A stretch of 64,000 nt of DNA, from positions 34,213-98,212 of the forward strand of contig NZ_JAAQPH010000022.1 in the NCBI RefSeq assembly GCF_011683915.1. The letters are read 5' to 3'. Shown here piece by piece: positions 34,424-43,148 of this stretch. Both the position numbers and the translations under genes were made by a program. Position 1 is the stretch's first letter; each line of letters starts with the position of its first letter. Source of the DNA: Pelagibius litoralis. Its GTDB lineage: Bacteria; Pseudomonadota; Alphaproteobacteria; Kiloniellales; Kiloniellaceae. A model generated the notes under the pieces. It was not told the DNA's origin and searched no databases. It worked only from the letters and a program-made list of their open reading frames with translations.

Positions 34424-37285
34424 ATGGAGTGCGCCGTGTCGGGCAAAGATCACAGCTCGGGCCGATCGAGCGGGAAACCGCTAGCGACCGCTGAGCCCGC
34501 CGGGCCGCAAGCGACGGGACGATTGTTGGGCCTCGTCGGCGACTTGGTTGAGGAACTGCACCCAGGGCGTTCGGGCAGAGTACAGCTTGGATTAGACAGT
34601 CAACTGGATCGCGATCTGGGCTTTGATAGCCTGGGTCGGGTCGAGTTGTTGTATCGACTGGAGCGCGCTTTCGGCGTCAGTTTACCCGAAGCGTTGCTCG
34701 GTGAAGCGGAAACCCCCGGCGATCTCCTCATCGCTATTCTCAGCGCCGAGGGAAGGGAAAAGCCGGCCCTTGATATGAAGTCGACGCTCGGCGTTCTTGG
34801 GGCCGTGGAGGCAGCTCCGCGTCAAGCGGCGACCCTTCCTGAAGTCCTGGACTGGCATGTTCAGGCACACCCCGAGCGACCACATCTCCAGCTTCTAACG
34901 GAGAGTGGACAAGAGGAAACATTAACCTACACCGAGTTGTCGGTGCGAGCGCGTTCAGTTGCCGCAGGATTGCGGGAGCGCGGCCTTGCGCCGGCTGAGC
35001 GAGTTGCGATCATGCTGCCGACGGGCGCGGCTTTCTTCGCCGCTTTCTTCGGCATTCTCTATGCCGGTGGAGTGCCGGTGCCGATTTACCCGCCGATGCG
35101 TCGGTCGCAGATCGAAGAACATCTGCGGCGCCAAGCGAAGATTCTTCAAAATGCCGGTGCCAGTTTCTTGATTGTCGGAGCGGAAGCGCATCCCGTAGCG
35201 GTCCTCCTGAGGTCACAAGTGACGGCACTTCAGGCGATAGCCACGGTGGAGGAGCTTACTCTCTCGACTTCCGTTAAGCTACCCGAGGCCGCTTCGTCAT
35301 TGGCTACAGCGCTTATTCAATACACATCCGGCAGCACCGGTGATCCTAAGGGGGTTGTCCTCAGCCATCAGAATCTTCTTAGCAACATCCGCGCGATGGG
35401 TGACCAGATGGAGGCCAGTTCCTCTGATGTTTTTGTAAGCTGGTTACCACTTTACCACGACATGGGATTGATCGGAGCTTGGCTTGGAAGCCTCTACTAC
35501 GCGGCGCCGGCGGTGATCATGTCACCAATAAGCTTTCTTGCACGCCCGGAACGTTGGCTTTGGGCCATACATCGGCATCGTGGCACCTTGTCGGCGGCAC
35601 CGAATTTTGCATTCGAACTGTGTCTGCATCGGATCGATGCGGCGAGCATCGAGGGGCTGGATCTTGGCTCGCTGCGCTTCGTGGCAAATGGTGCGGAGCC
35701 GATCAACCCGGATACCATCCGGCGGTTTACAGATCGCTTCGCAGACTATGGGTTTCGTCGCGAGGCCATGAAACCGGTGTATGGCCTGGCTGAGAGCGCT
35801 GTCGGCTTAGCCTTTCCGCCCTCCACGCGCGCGCCGGTGATCGATCAGATCGAGCGCAGTGCCTTAAGCGTCAACGGACTGGCGGTTCCGACGACTGCGG
35901 ACGACGCAACGAAGATTGAGTTCGTCGCTTGCGGTCGTCCCTTACCGGGGCACGAAATCCGCATAGTCGATGCGACGGGGCAGGAACTCGGTGAGCGCCG
36001 CCAAGGACGTCTGCATTTCCGCGGGCCTTCAGCGACAAAAGGGTATTTCCAGAACGAATCGAAGAACCGCGAGCTCTTCGTTGAAGATTGGCTCGACAGT
36101 GGCGATCTCGCCTACGAGGCTGGCGGGGATGTGTTTATAACCGGGCGCATCAAGGACGTCATTCTTCGGGCTGGTCGCAACATTTATCCGCAAGAGGTCG
36201 AGGAGGCTGTTGGCGAGGTCGAGGGCCTACGTAAGGGCTGCACGGCCGTATTCGGCAGCCCTGATCCCACCTCGGGCACGGAACGCGTCGTTATTCTCGC
36301 GGAAACGCGGGCAACAGACCTTGAGATTATGGCAGACCTACGCCGCCGCGTGTCGGAAGTCACTCTGGACATACTTGAGAACCCGCCTGACGAGGTCGTT
36401 CTGGTCCCGCCACGCACCGTGCCCAAGACCTCAAGCGGCAAGGTTCGCCGGGCGGCGGCACGTGCGCTCTATGAGGAGGGCCGCCTTGGCGTAAAGTCGA
36501 CGCCCCTCTGGTGGCAGGTCGTGCGTCTGATCCTGGCTGGTCTCAGGCCTCAGGCACGCCGTGGATTGAATGTGCTGGCAAGCCTATTCTATGCAGGTTA
36601 CTGGTGGGGCGTGATCTTTCTGCTGGGCGGCTTGGTGTGGCCGCTGGCCCTTGTGCTGCCTGGCGAGGGGATGCGCTGGACGCTGCTTCATTACGCAGCG
36701 CGGCTCGCGTTTCGCCTCCTGGCAATACCTGTCGAAATCAGGGGAGGTGAGGGCCTGCCACACGGCGGTTGCGTTGTCGTGGCGAACCACGCCAGCTATA
36801 TCGACGGTCTGATCCTGGCCGCGTCCGTTTCAGGTCCTTTGGCTTTCGTCGCAAAAAGGGAACTTGCCGCGCAACGTGTTGCGGGGCCGTTCCTCCGGCG
36901 TCTTGGTACAGTCTTCGTCGAACGGTTTGACCGCGAAGCGAGTGTTCAGGAGTTGGACAGTGTGCTCGCCGCTGCTCGGGCCGGTAAACGGCTTGTGTTT
37001 TTTGCAGAAGGAACCTTTACGCGTGCTCCCGGTCTGTTGCCGTTCCGTCTCGGTGCCTTTATCGCCTCGTGTCAGGCGAAACTGCCAGTTGTGCCGATTG
37101 CCCTGCAGGGCACGCGCTCGGTCATGCGCAGCAACTACTGGTTTCCCAGGCGCGGGCAGGTAAAAGTCACTATAGGTGAGCCGATCCGGCCGGACGGCGA
37201 AGACTTCAATGCAGCCCTGCGGTTGCGCGACAAGGTTCGCCACAAGATCCTGGCGCATTGCGGAGAACCGGACCTTGAGCGGTGA
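34424..37285 (+). CDS. Acyl carrier protein / acyl-AMP ligase / PlsC acyltransferase fusion
   Basis: A 953-residue multidomain protein. An ACP-like domain lies at about 30-110 with phosphopantetheine Ser 69 (LGFDSLGRVELL). An AMP-forming acyl ligase of FAAL type lies at about 140-690 (IQYTSGSTGDPKGVVLSHQN near 299; DSGDLAYEAGGDVFITGRIK). Hydrophobic segments lie at about 705-760. A PlsC-type acyltransferase is at about 765-953 (NHASYIDG near 788, FFAEGTFTRAPG near 860). It could activate a fatty acid, load it on its own ACP and transfer it to a lyso-phospholipid. The ATG at 34424 is chosen; the frame upstream of it is non-coding in character. Confidence 0.85.
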   Translation: MECAVSGKDHSSGRSSGKPLATAEPAGPQATGRLLGLVGDLVEELHPGRSGRVQLGLDSQLDRDLGFDSLGRVELLYRLERAFGVSLPEALLGEAETPGDLLIAILSAEGREKPALDMKSTLGVLGAVEAAPRQAATLPEVLDWHVQAHPERPHLQLLTESGQEETLTYTELSVRARSVAAGLRERGLAPAERVAIMLPTGAAFFAAFFGILYAGGVPVPIYPPMRRSQIEEHLRRQAKILQNAGASFLIVGAEAHPVAVLLRSQVTALQAIATVEELTLSTSVKLPEAASSLATALIQYTSGSTGDPKGVVLSHQNLLSNIRAMGDQMEASSSDVFVSWLPLYHDMGLIGAWLGSLYYAAPAVIMSPISFLARPERWLWAIHRHRGTLSAAPNFAFELCLHRIDAASIEGLDLGSLRFVANGAEPINPDTIRRFTDRFADYGFRREAMKPVYGLAESAVGLAFPPSTRAPVIDQIERSALSVNGLAVPTTADDATKIEFVACGRPLPGHEIRIVDATGQELGERRQGRLHFRGPSATKGYFQNESKNRELFVEDWLDSGDLAYEAGGDVFITGRIKDVILRAGRNIYPQEVEEAVGEVEGLRKGCTAVFGSPDPTSGTERVVILAETRATDLEIMADLRRRVSEVTLDILENPPDEVVLVPPRTVPKTSSGKVRRAAARALYEEGRLGVKSTPLWWQVVRLILAGLRPQARRGLNVLASLFYAGYWWGVIFLLGGLVWPLALVLPGEGMRWTLLHYAARLAFRLLAIPVEIRGGEGLPHGGCVVVANHASYIDGLILAASVSGPLAFVAKRELAAQRVAGPFLRRLGTVFVERFDREASVQELDSVLAAARAGKRLVFFAEGTFTRAPGLLPFRLGAFIASCQAKLPVVPIALQGTRSVMRSNYWFPRRGQVKVTIGEPIRPDGEDFNAALRLRDKVRHKILAHCGEPDLER

Positions 37286-38534
37286 ACGGCGGCGTCTCGG
37301 GATCTTCTCTTGGTGTCTCTACGACTGGGCGAACTCGGCGTTTTCCACGGTCATTGTCACCTTTGTCTTTGCGACCTACTTCACTCAGGCTGTAGCACCG
37401 GATCCGATCACCGGGACTATCTTTTGGGCGCGAGCTCTGAGCCTGGCCGCCCTCGTAGTGGCCGTTCTGAGCCCCGCTCTTGGTGCAATTGCGGACAAAT
37501 GCGGCCGCCGCAAACCTTGGTTGTTGTGTTGCACCCTCGCTTGTGTCGTCGCAACGAGCCTGATGTGGTTCGTCGAGCCCACCACCGACGACATGATGCC
37601 TGCCCTCATCCTTGTTTTTCTGGCCTCGGTCGCATTCAGCCTCGCTATGGTGTTCTACGATGCCATGCTGCCGACGCTCGTATCTTCTCAATGGCGCGGG
37701 CGGGTCTCCGGATGGGGGTGGGGCCTGGGATACTTTGGAGGTTTAGTGTGTCTCTTGCTGGTCTTGTTGCTGGCGCGAGGCGGGGCTTTGTCGAGTGTTC
37801 TCGACGCAGGAAGCATGCAGCAGCATCGGCTTGCCGCTATCGTAGCCGGCTTGTGGTTCGCGATCTTTTCGGTACCGCTTTTTCTGCTCACGCCCGACCG
37901 GCCCGCGACTGAGATGTCGTTTGTACGCGCGGCGACTGATGGTCTCAAGACGCTTTGGGGTACGCTGCAGGCCGCCAGGCGCCACGCCGCTATTCTGCGG
38001 TTTCTCATCGCTCACCTTTTCTATACCAACGGTCTCACGACGCTCTTCGCGTTTGGGGCAATCTACGCGGCAGGCACCTTCGGGATGGATTTCGGGGAGG
38101 TTCTGCGCTTCGGTATCGCCCTCAATATTTCCGCCGGATGTGGTGCCTTGGCATTTGCCTGGATTGACGACAGAATTGGTTCGAAACGCACCATCTTGAT
38201 TGCCCTGTCCGGCTTAATCCTGCTCGGCGGCATCCTGGTTGTCGTCCAGTCAAAGCAGTTTTTGTGGACATTCGGTGTCATGCTCGGGATCTTCGTCGGC
38301 CCGGCACAGGCGGCAGGACGCAGTCTTATGGCGCGGCTGACGCCGAGGGATCGGGAAACCGAGATGTTCGGCCTCTACGCGCTTGCAGGAAAGGCTACGG
38401 TTTTTCTGGGCCCGTTGGTCTTCTCCCTTGCAACCGATCTCTTCGACAGTCAGCGTGCGGGCATGGCCACCATACTGATCTTCTTCATCCTCGGGTTTGT
38501 GGTTCTGAGGGGTTTGCACGAGCCGGAGCGATAG
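37275..38534 (+). CDS. MFS transporter, UMF1 (Atg22-like) family
   Basis: The 419-residue carrier has about 12 hydrophobic helices and the UMF1 signature near the N-terminus (GIFSWCLYDWANSAFSTVIV). A cytosolic loop motif DKCGRRKPWLL follows helix 2. UMF1 members include bacterial carriers of unknown substrate, often beside acyltransferase genes. The TTG at 37275 overlaps the upstream gene by 11 bases and has GGAG at 37262; homology starts there, not at 37176. It is translationally coupled to the acyl-ligase fusion, so it may move the lipid-related product or a precursor. Confidence 0.8.
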   Translation: MSGERRRLGIFSWCLYDWANSAFSTVIVTFVFATYFTQAVAPDPITGTIFWARALSLAALVVAVLSPALGAIADKCGRRKPWLLCCTLACVVATSLMWFVEPTTDDMMPALILVFLASVAFSLAMVFYDAMLPTLVSSQWRGRVSGWGWGLGYFGGLVCLLLVLLLARGGALSSVLDAGSMQQHRLAAIVAGLWFAIFSVPLFLLTPDRPATEMSFVRAATDGLKTLWGTLQAARRHAAILRFLIAHLFYTNGLTTLFAFGAIYAAGTFGMDFGEVLRFGIALNISAGCGALAFAWIDDRIGSKRTILIALSGLILLGGILVVVQSKQFLWTFGVMLGIFVGPAQAAGRSLMARLTPRDRETEMFGLYALAGKATVFLGPLVFSLATDLFDSQRAGMATILIFFILGFVVLRGLHEPER

Positions 38535-38579
38535 GTTCCATGGGTTTCTCGCCGGCGCTATTGTCGTGTGTGAGTCAGA

Positions 38580-40337
38580 TTACTTCGTGAAAGGGCCGGT
38601 GCTTGGATTGGAGGATTCGGGGCCCTCACCGTCGCCGTCGTCTTCGCCATCGCCGGCCATTTCGGCCAAGAGTTTAGCCTTGAGGACTTTGCCGATGACG
38701 GAGTACGGCAAAGCCTCCCGAAACTCAATTTGCTTCGGGGTTTCGATGGACGAGAGCTTATCTTTGAGGAAGTCCAGAAGTAGATCTTCTTGCAGTTTCT
38801 GACCCGGCACCGGGATAACGACAGCCGCAACCCTCTGTCCCCAGTAAGGATCGGGAAGACCGAGCACGGCGGCGTCCGCCACCTGTGGATGGAGCCGGAT
38901 CGCAGCCTCTATCAAGCGAGGATATACTGTGTAGCCTCCGGTCTTGATCACATCCTTGAGACGATCGATCAGGTAGACGTAACCTTCTCCGTCCATGCAA
39001 CCGACGTCGCCGGTATGAAGGTGGCCCTCGACCAAGACGTCAGCCGTCTCTTTGGGATGCTTCCAATAGCCGGCCATGACTTGCGGCCCGGAGATACAGA
39101 TTTCGCCTGTGTTACCAGGACGAAGCGGGGTGCAACGGTCGTCCGTAGAGAGAATCTCGATGGTGGTGCGAGGCATGGGCAGACCAACAGATCCTGACTT
39201 GTCGGCAACGCCAGGCAAGTTGAAGGTTGCGACCGGAGATGCTTCGGTTAAGCCATAGCCTTCTAGCAGCCTACAACCGCTTAGCCGCTCGAAGGTTTCC
39301 TTGACCTTGATCGGCAGAGCGTCCCCACCTGACGTGCAGAACTTGAGTGAGGAGAAACTGTAGCTCCGGACGTTGGGCGCCGTGTTGATCGCAACGTAGA
39401 TGGTCGGTACTGCAGCAAACAGTGTTGGTTTCTTCCGGTCGATCGTCTGCAAGAGTTCGCTCACTTCGAAACGCGGCATTAGAACCATCTCGGCACCCAG
39501 CGCTATGCTTGTGTTCATCACCGCCGTCATACCGAAAGCGTGAAAGAAGGGAATTACGGCGAGAGCCCGCTCTCTTCCCGGCTCGGCCGTTGTGAGGCCA
39601 AGGGCACTCTGCATCGCATTGGCGTAGAGATTGTCGTGTGTAAGACACACGCCCTTGGGCTCTCCGGTCGTTCCTCCGGTGTAGAGCAGGGCCGCGATAT
39701 CATTGTGCGGATCAACTTCAGGGAGTGGGGCGCTACCGGGCTCCATAAGGAGATGTTCTAAGGGTACATGATAGTCATCGGAATGGGGAGCAGCAGCGCG
39801 TTCTCTACGTTTAAACAGGGCAAACAGAAGGTTCTTGGGAAATGGCAGGATACGGGACATCCTGCAAATCACGAGCTTGCGGAGCTTGAGGGCGTCGCGA
39901 AGAACGGCGAGTTTGTCGTAAAGCCGCGCCAGGTCCAGCGTCACCATGAACTCGGATTCGGAATCACGGACCTGCCGTTCCAGCTCTTGCTTAGCCAGCA
40001 GGGGATTGTAGGTGACGATGGTGCCACCTGCCTTGAGTACGGCGAAGTAGCACAGCACGAAATAGGGGCAGTTGGGCAGAAAGAGTCCGACCTTGGTACC
40101 CTTCTCGACGCCGAGGTTTTGGAATCCCCTCGCCAACCGATCGACTGTTTCGGCGGATTCCTGATAACAGTACTTTTTTCCAAGGAAATCGAGGAAGGGG
40201 CGTGGTCCATATTTCTTCGCGGCGTCGTCAAGCAAGGCGAAGAGAGGGCGCGACTGGATCTGCGAACGCCAGTCAAGGCCCTTGGGATAGGTGAGTTCCC
40301 AGGGGTGTCCAGCGTGTTGGTTGACGATGTTTGCCAT
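38580..40337 (-). CDS. Long-chain acyl-CoA ligase (FadD-like)
   Basis: The 585-residue AMP-forming ligase has LLYTGGTTGEPKGVCLTH (ATP-binding), GYGLTEASPV, and HTGDVGCMDGEGYVYLIDRL with RLKDVIKTGGYTVYP and a catalytic Lys region (IGKVLKAKL) at the C-terminus. It activates fatty acids to acyl-CoA in the cytoplasm. The ATG at 40337 is taken because an FNR-type box (40380-40393) overlaps the alternative GTG start at 40388. It converges with the MFS gene. Confidence 0.85.
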   Translation of the reverse strand: MANIVNQHAGHPWELTYPKGLDWRSQIQSRPLFALLDDAAKKYGPRPFLDFLGKKYCYQESAETVDRLARGFQNLGVEKGTKVGLFLPNCPYFVLCYFAVLKAGGTIVTYNPLLAKQELERQVRDSESEFMVTLDLARLYDKLAVLRDALKLRKLVICRMSRILPFPKNLLFALFKRRERAAAPHSDDYHVPLEHLLMEPGSAPLPEVDPHNDIAALLYTGGTTGEPKGVCLTHDNLYANAMQSALGLTTAEPGRERALAVIPFFHAFGMTAVMNTSIALGAEMVLMPRFEVSELLQTIDRKKPTLFAAVPTIYVAINTAPNVRSYSFSSLKFCTSGGDALPIKVKETFERLSGCRLLEGYGLTEASPVATFNLPGVADKSGSVGLPMPRTTIEILSTDDRCTPLRPGNTGEICISGPQVMAGYWKHPKETADVLVEGHLHTGDVGCMDGEGYVYLIDRLKDVIKTGGYTVYPRLIEAAIRLHPQVADAAVLGLPDPYWGQRVAAVVIPVPGQKLQEDLLLDFLKDKLSSIETPKQIEFREALPYSVIGKVLKAKLLAEMAGDGEDDGDGEGPESSNPSTGPFTK

Positions 40338-40379
40338 GTCGAACTTTGGGCAGTCTGCATCGCGGTCGCCCAACATGCT

Positions 40380-40393
40380 GTGATTCACATCAA
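40380..40393. promoter_or_regulatory. FNR/FixK-type box upstream of acyl-CoA ligase
   Basis: GTGATTCACATCAA matches TTGAT-N4-ATCAA at 9 of 10 positions. Its centre is about 49 bases before the ATG at 40337. Confidence 0.55.
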
Positions 40394-40400
40394 TCTTGGC

Positions 40401-40575
40401 GGCACTGACACGCTAAGTGCCTGGCGATGGCGGTCAGGTGTCGCTAGCGTCGACAAATGATCCCGGTATCCGTCAAGCGCCATCGGTTCCCGCCGATAGT
40501 CATTCGGCATACGGACTGGCTTTATGTTCGATTTACGCCGTCGTTTTGCAATGCCGCGGAGCAGCTGGCTGACCG
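40401..40575 (+). mobile_element. IS6-family element, left-end fragment
   Basis: A possible terminal repeat GGCACTGACACG at 40401 is followed by an ATG at 40457 whose first ~40 codons (VKRHRFPPIVIRHTDWLYVR, FTPSFCNAAEQLAD) match the N-terminus of another IS6 transposase subtype. Homology ends at about 40575, where an unrelated gene tail begins. Only the left end survives. Confidence 0.55.
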
Positions 40576-40654
40576 TTGGACCCTGAATCACACCCTGGCG
40601 GTGAGGGATGGGCGCGAGCTTTTCCCCACCCACATGACTGAGACCGGGGTCTGA
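40576..40654 (+). pseudogene. Gene tail fused to IS6 fragment, possibly AtuA (DUF1446) C-terminus
   Basis: The frame continues from the IS fragment as RWTLNHTLAVRDGRELFPTH then MTETGV and a stop. A short tail placed directly before a DUF4387 reading frame fits the usual AtuA-DUF4387 gene pair, but the fragment alone is too short to prove it. Confidence 0.35.
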
Positions 40655-40666
40655 AGGAACACAACC

Positions 40667-40897
40667 ATACCCGCCAAGAAGCTATCCGAACTAGCCAGGA
40701 CGATCCGCTCGAAGAACGCCGGAGTGAACGAGATCACTTTCGATGTGGTCTTCCGCACGGCCGAGATCTACGAACAAGTCAAACGCAGTGGCGCGTTGAC
40801 CCTAAGTATTGCAGTCGCTAGGCGACTCGCTCCGTCACCGCGTCCATTCTTCGTCGAATCCGATCCGGAGCAAATTGCCGTAGATCAATGCCCATAA
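40667..40897 (+). pseudogene. DUF4387 protein remnant without standard start
   Basis: The frame reads KKLSELARTIRSKNAGVNEI, TFDVVFRTAEIYEQVKRSGA and then diverges, a clear DUF4387 N-terminus. No ATG, GTG or TTG is present in a suitable position; the frame would begin at ATA (40667). It stops after about 76 codons against the usual 100 or more, and its C-terminal part aligns poorly. Probably a decayed partner of the gene tail just upstream. Confidence 0.55.
40875..40888. promoter_or_regulatory. FNR-type box upstream of flavodoxin gene
   Basis: TTGCCGTAGATCAA matches at 8 of 10 positions, with a perfect right half, 36 bases before the flavodoxin ATG. Confidence 0.3.
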
Positions 40898-40923
40898 CGC
40901 CGCTCTCAGGTATTTTCGCGATC

Positions 40924-41442
40924 ATGCAGAGAATTCTCGTCGCCTACTATTCCCAAACCGGTCATACCCGGCAGATAGCCGAGGCCATCACTGCGGACTG
41001 CGGCGCAGATATCGAACAGATAGAGGACGTGAACAGCCGCGCGGGTATGTTGGGTTACCTACGGTCTGGATGGCAGGCATTCACGAAGCGTGCCGCTCAC
41101 ATCCGCCCGGTCCAAGCAAGCCCCGGCCAATACGATCTTATCGCAATCGGAACACCGGTCTGGATGATGAACCTCTCGTCTCCGGTCCGGACCTACATCG
41201 CCGAACAGGGAACCGAGTTCAAGAAGGTTGCCTTTTTCTGTACTGCGGGCTCGGCGGGCGGCGAGGGCGTCTTCAAGCAGATGGCTGATCTCTGCGGCAA
41301 GCAGCCGGTCGCCACGCTCATCGTCACTGAAGGTGAGATCAAATCGGGAAGCTTTGGCGAAAAGGTGCGGGCTTTCCAACGGTCCATAGATCAAGAATTG
41401 GGAGAGCCCCATGCCGGCACTCACGCCCCGGCAAGTCCATGA
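40924..41442 (+). CDS. Flavodoxin-family protein
   Basis: The 172-residue product has the flavodoxin phosphate-binding loop at the start (ILVAYYSQTGHTRQIAEAIT) and the second FMN loop region (LIAIGTPVWMMNLSSPVRTY, then FFCTAGSAGGEGVFKQM). It probably carries FMN and acts in electron transfer or quinone reduction. The ATG at 40924 places the loop at residues 5-15; an upstream start at 40888 overlaps the FNR-like box. Its end overlaps the next gene by 32 bases. Confidence 0.8.
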   Translation: MQRILVAYYSQTGHTRQIAEAITADCGADIEQIEDVNSRAGMLGYLRSGWQAFTKRAAHIRPVQASPGQYDLIAIGTPVWMMNLSSPVRTYIAEQGTEFKKVAFFCTAGSAGGEGVFKQMADLCGKQPVATLIVTEGEIKSGSFGEKVRAFQRSIDQELGEPHAGTHAPASP

Positions 41443-41800
41443 GCAATTCACGGAAGCCTTTAAAGTGCATGATCTGGATGCGCTGATCGCCCTCTACGAT
41501 CCGGATGGTGTCATGGTGCCGGGCCCAGGTGAAAAGCCAGTGCGCGGGCACTTAGCCATCCGCAAGGCGCTTGAAGCCTTGCAGAAACTCAAGCCGTCGA
41601 ACGTTGAGCTTAAGACCGTATTCTGCATTGAGCGCGATGACTTGGCGCTAACGCGCTCGAGGTGGCATTTCACGGGTACCAGCCCGGACGGCCAACCAGT
41701 TCATATGGCAGGCAGTGGGACCGAGGTAATGCGCCGGCGGCCTGATGGCACCTGGGTCCACCTTTTTGACAATCCGTGGGGTGGCGACGTTTTAGACTAG
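41411..41800 (+). CDS. SgcJ/DUF4440-like NTF2-fold protein
   Basis: The 129-residue protein has the NTF2-like pattern of SgcJ/EcaC proteins: EQFTEAFKVHDLDALIALYD, GVMVPGPGEKPVRGHLAIR and a C-terminal MRRRPDGTWVHLFDNPWG. Function unknown; often associated with oxidoreductases. GGGAGAGCCCC precedes the ATG. It overlaps the flavodoxin gene, so the two form an operon. Confidence 0.8.
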   Translation: MPALTPRQVHEQFTEAFKVHDLDALIALYDPDGVMVPGPGEKPVRGHLAIRKALEALQKLKPSNVELKTVFCIERDDLALTRSRWHFTGTSPDGQPVHMAGSGTEVMRRRPDGTWVHLFDNPWGGDVLD

Positions 41801-41890
41801 CGCCTTCCACCGAGCGGATCGCCGCCCTGAAAGTTGCCTGTGGCGGGGAAAAGGTCAGCCAGCTGATTTTGGCTTGTCAGGAGACTCGTC

Positions 41891-42409
41891 ATGAACATAT
41901 CCCGGTCAACGAAAATGGCTCAAGAATTTTTGGCCAAGAGACAGCCGTTTCAAAGAAAGGTGCAAACCTACAGAAAACAATTCAGCGCTGTACCGGAAAC
42001 GATCTTCCCGCAACTTTGTCCAACGCGGGAGGTCGACTGGATCGATGGCTGGGTTGCAGAGTTAATCTACACCACCAACGGCTATGCCGAACCGGATTGC
42101 ATATTCACCACACCGGAAAGCAACGTTCTCGGCTCAGGGCTCTGGGTTTTTACTCGGTTTGAGCCGAACAGGATTGTGGAATTGGTCGTGATACATGCGA
42201 ACAACATCGTTGAGCATGTCAGAATCGAGTTGATAGACAATGGCGATGGCACATGCGAGGGCATCTGGACGCTCAAATTCACGGCGATTGGTGAAGACGG
42301 AAACGCCGTGATTGAAGCGATGCCAGATAAGGACCCAGACTTTGATATCGTTCTTGACGGGCTGGAACACTTCCTAAAGACGGGCGAAAGACCGGAAGTC
42401 GCGAGATAG
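41891..42409 (+). CDS. Uncharacterised protein, possibly SRPBCC-like
   Basis: The 172-residue cytoplasmic protein is not recognised with certainty. Its central alternation of strands (AELIYTTNGYAEPDCIFTTP, LWVFTRFEPNRIVELVVIHA) and a C-terminal helix (FDIVLDGLEHFLKTGE) look like an SRPBCC/START-type fold. It lies 90 bases after the NTF2-fold gene in the same direction and may belong to that operon. Confidence 0.5.
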   Translation: MNISRSTKMAQEFLAKRQPFQRKVQTYRKQFSAVPETIFPQLCPTREVDWIDGWVAELIYTTNGYAEPDCIFTTPESNVLGSGLWVFTRFEPNRIVELVVIHANNIVEHVRIELIDNGDGTCEGIWTLKFTAIGEDGNAVIEAMPDKDPDFDIVLDGLEHFLKTGERPEVAR

Positions 42410-42499
42410 CTTTGATGGATGTTGAGAGCTGGACCGCTGGCGCTGTGTAGAAACACCCTCGGCTTCAGCGGCATGACATTCGTGCGGACCACTGTTCTA

Positions 42500-42562
42500 G
42501 ATCGGATTCACATGTTTTGACGGAACCACTTCGTGGTTGCGCCAAAACATGTAAATCCAATC
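42500..42562. repeat. Long palindromic hairpin element 1
   Basis: GATCGGATTCACATGTTTTG at 42500-42519 pairs with 42543-42562 (18 of 20 positions). An inner stem AACCAC-TTC-GTGGTT lies between them. The nested, near-perfect hairpin with no T-run looks like a dispersed palindromic (REP-like) element. Confidence 0.6.
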
Positions 42563-42574
42563 GCCATCAAACAG

Positions 42575-42638
42575 TAGAGCAGATTCACCCGGTCGATGGA
42601 TCGCCTCCGGCGATTCCATCCGACCAGGATCTGCTCTA
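42575..42638. repeat. Long palindromic hairpin element 2
   Basis: TAGAGCAGAT at 42575-42584 is exactly complementary to 42629-42638. Inner arms (GGTCGATGGATCGCC and its bulged complement 42609-42625) extend the stem. Palindromes ending in TAGAGCA are typical dispersed elements of alphaproteobacteria. It follows element 1 by 12 bases. Confidence 0.6.
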
Positions 42639-42977
42639 GGCAGGGTGGAGGGTGTAAAGGACACAACGCGCCAGCGGTCGCTGAACGAGAGACGGGCCTT
42701 GGGGCGAACCGCAAGACAGGCCGTTCGGCCGCGTTGCGAAATGATCACTACGAACAAGCCGCTGCATCCGGGTAACTGATTCGCCACTTGGAAGCGGACA
42801 TTGAAGTCACGCGAACGAAAAGACGCCTTTGGGTCGAACCCGGCCTTTCCTTGACTCCAAGATACAGGTCCCTGTTGGCCTTCCCCTGTAAATCACCTGT
42901 AAATCGAAGAGCACGTTTGATCGTGTCGTCGCGCAGTTTCAGGACGGATCCTGGTTGTAGGAAGCCTCGCCGGTGCG
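42639..42977. other. Gap without recognisable gene
   Basis: About 340 bases between the palindromic elements and the DUF736-like tail. No frame has family resemblance; a minus-strand frame (42497-42787) is created by the palindromes. Confidence 0.35.
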
Positions 42978-43130
42978 GACCCAGCCGGCGAGGCTTCCGG
43001 CAAGGACTATGTCAGCCTGAGACTGGCGACCCGGGAATTCGGCCCCCGCAAGCTCTGCGCCAACCTGGGCCGGGCCGCCGGCCAGGATGACCCGGAGGTC
43101 TTCGCGGTCATCTGGAACCCGGCCGACTGA
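42978..43130 (+). pseudogene. DUF736-like C-terminal fragment
   Basis: Fifty codons reading GKDYVSLRLATREFGPRKLC, ANLGRAAGQDDPEVFAVIWN and PAD-stop match the last two thirds of DUF736-type proteins (DYVS.RL...ANL...IW). No start codon or N-terminal half is present upstream. DUF736 genes belong to integrative and plasmid modules, supporting an accessory origin for this stretch. Confidence 0.45.
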
Positions 43131-43148
43131 CGGCCTTCTATCGGCTCG

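Noticed and set aside
42497..42787. 96-codon minus-strand ORF
   Set aside because: It reads through the two palindromic elements and shows no protein family.
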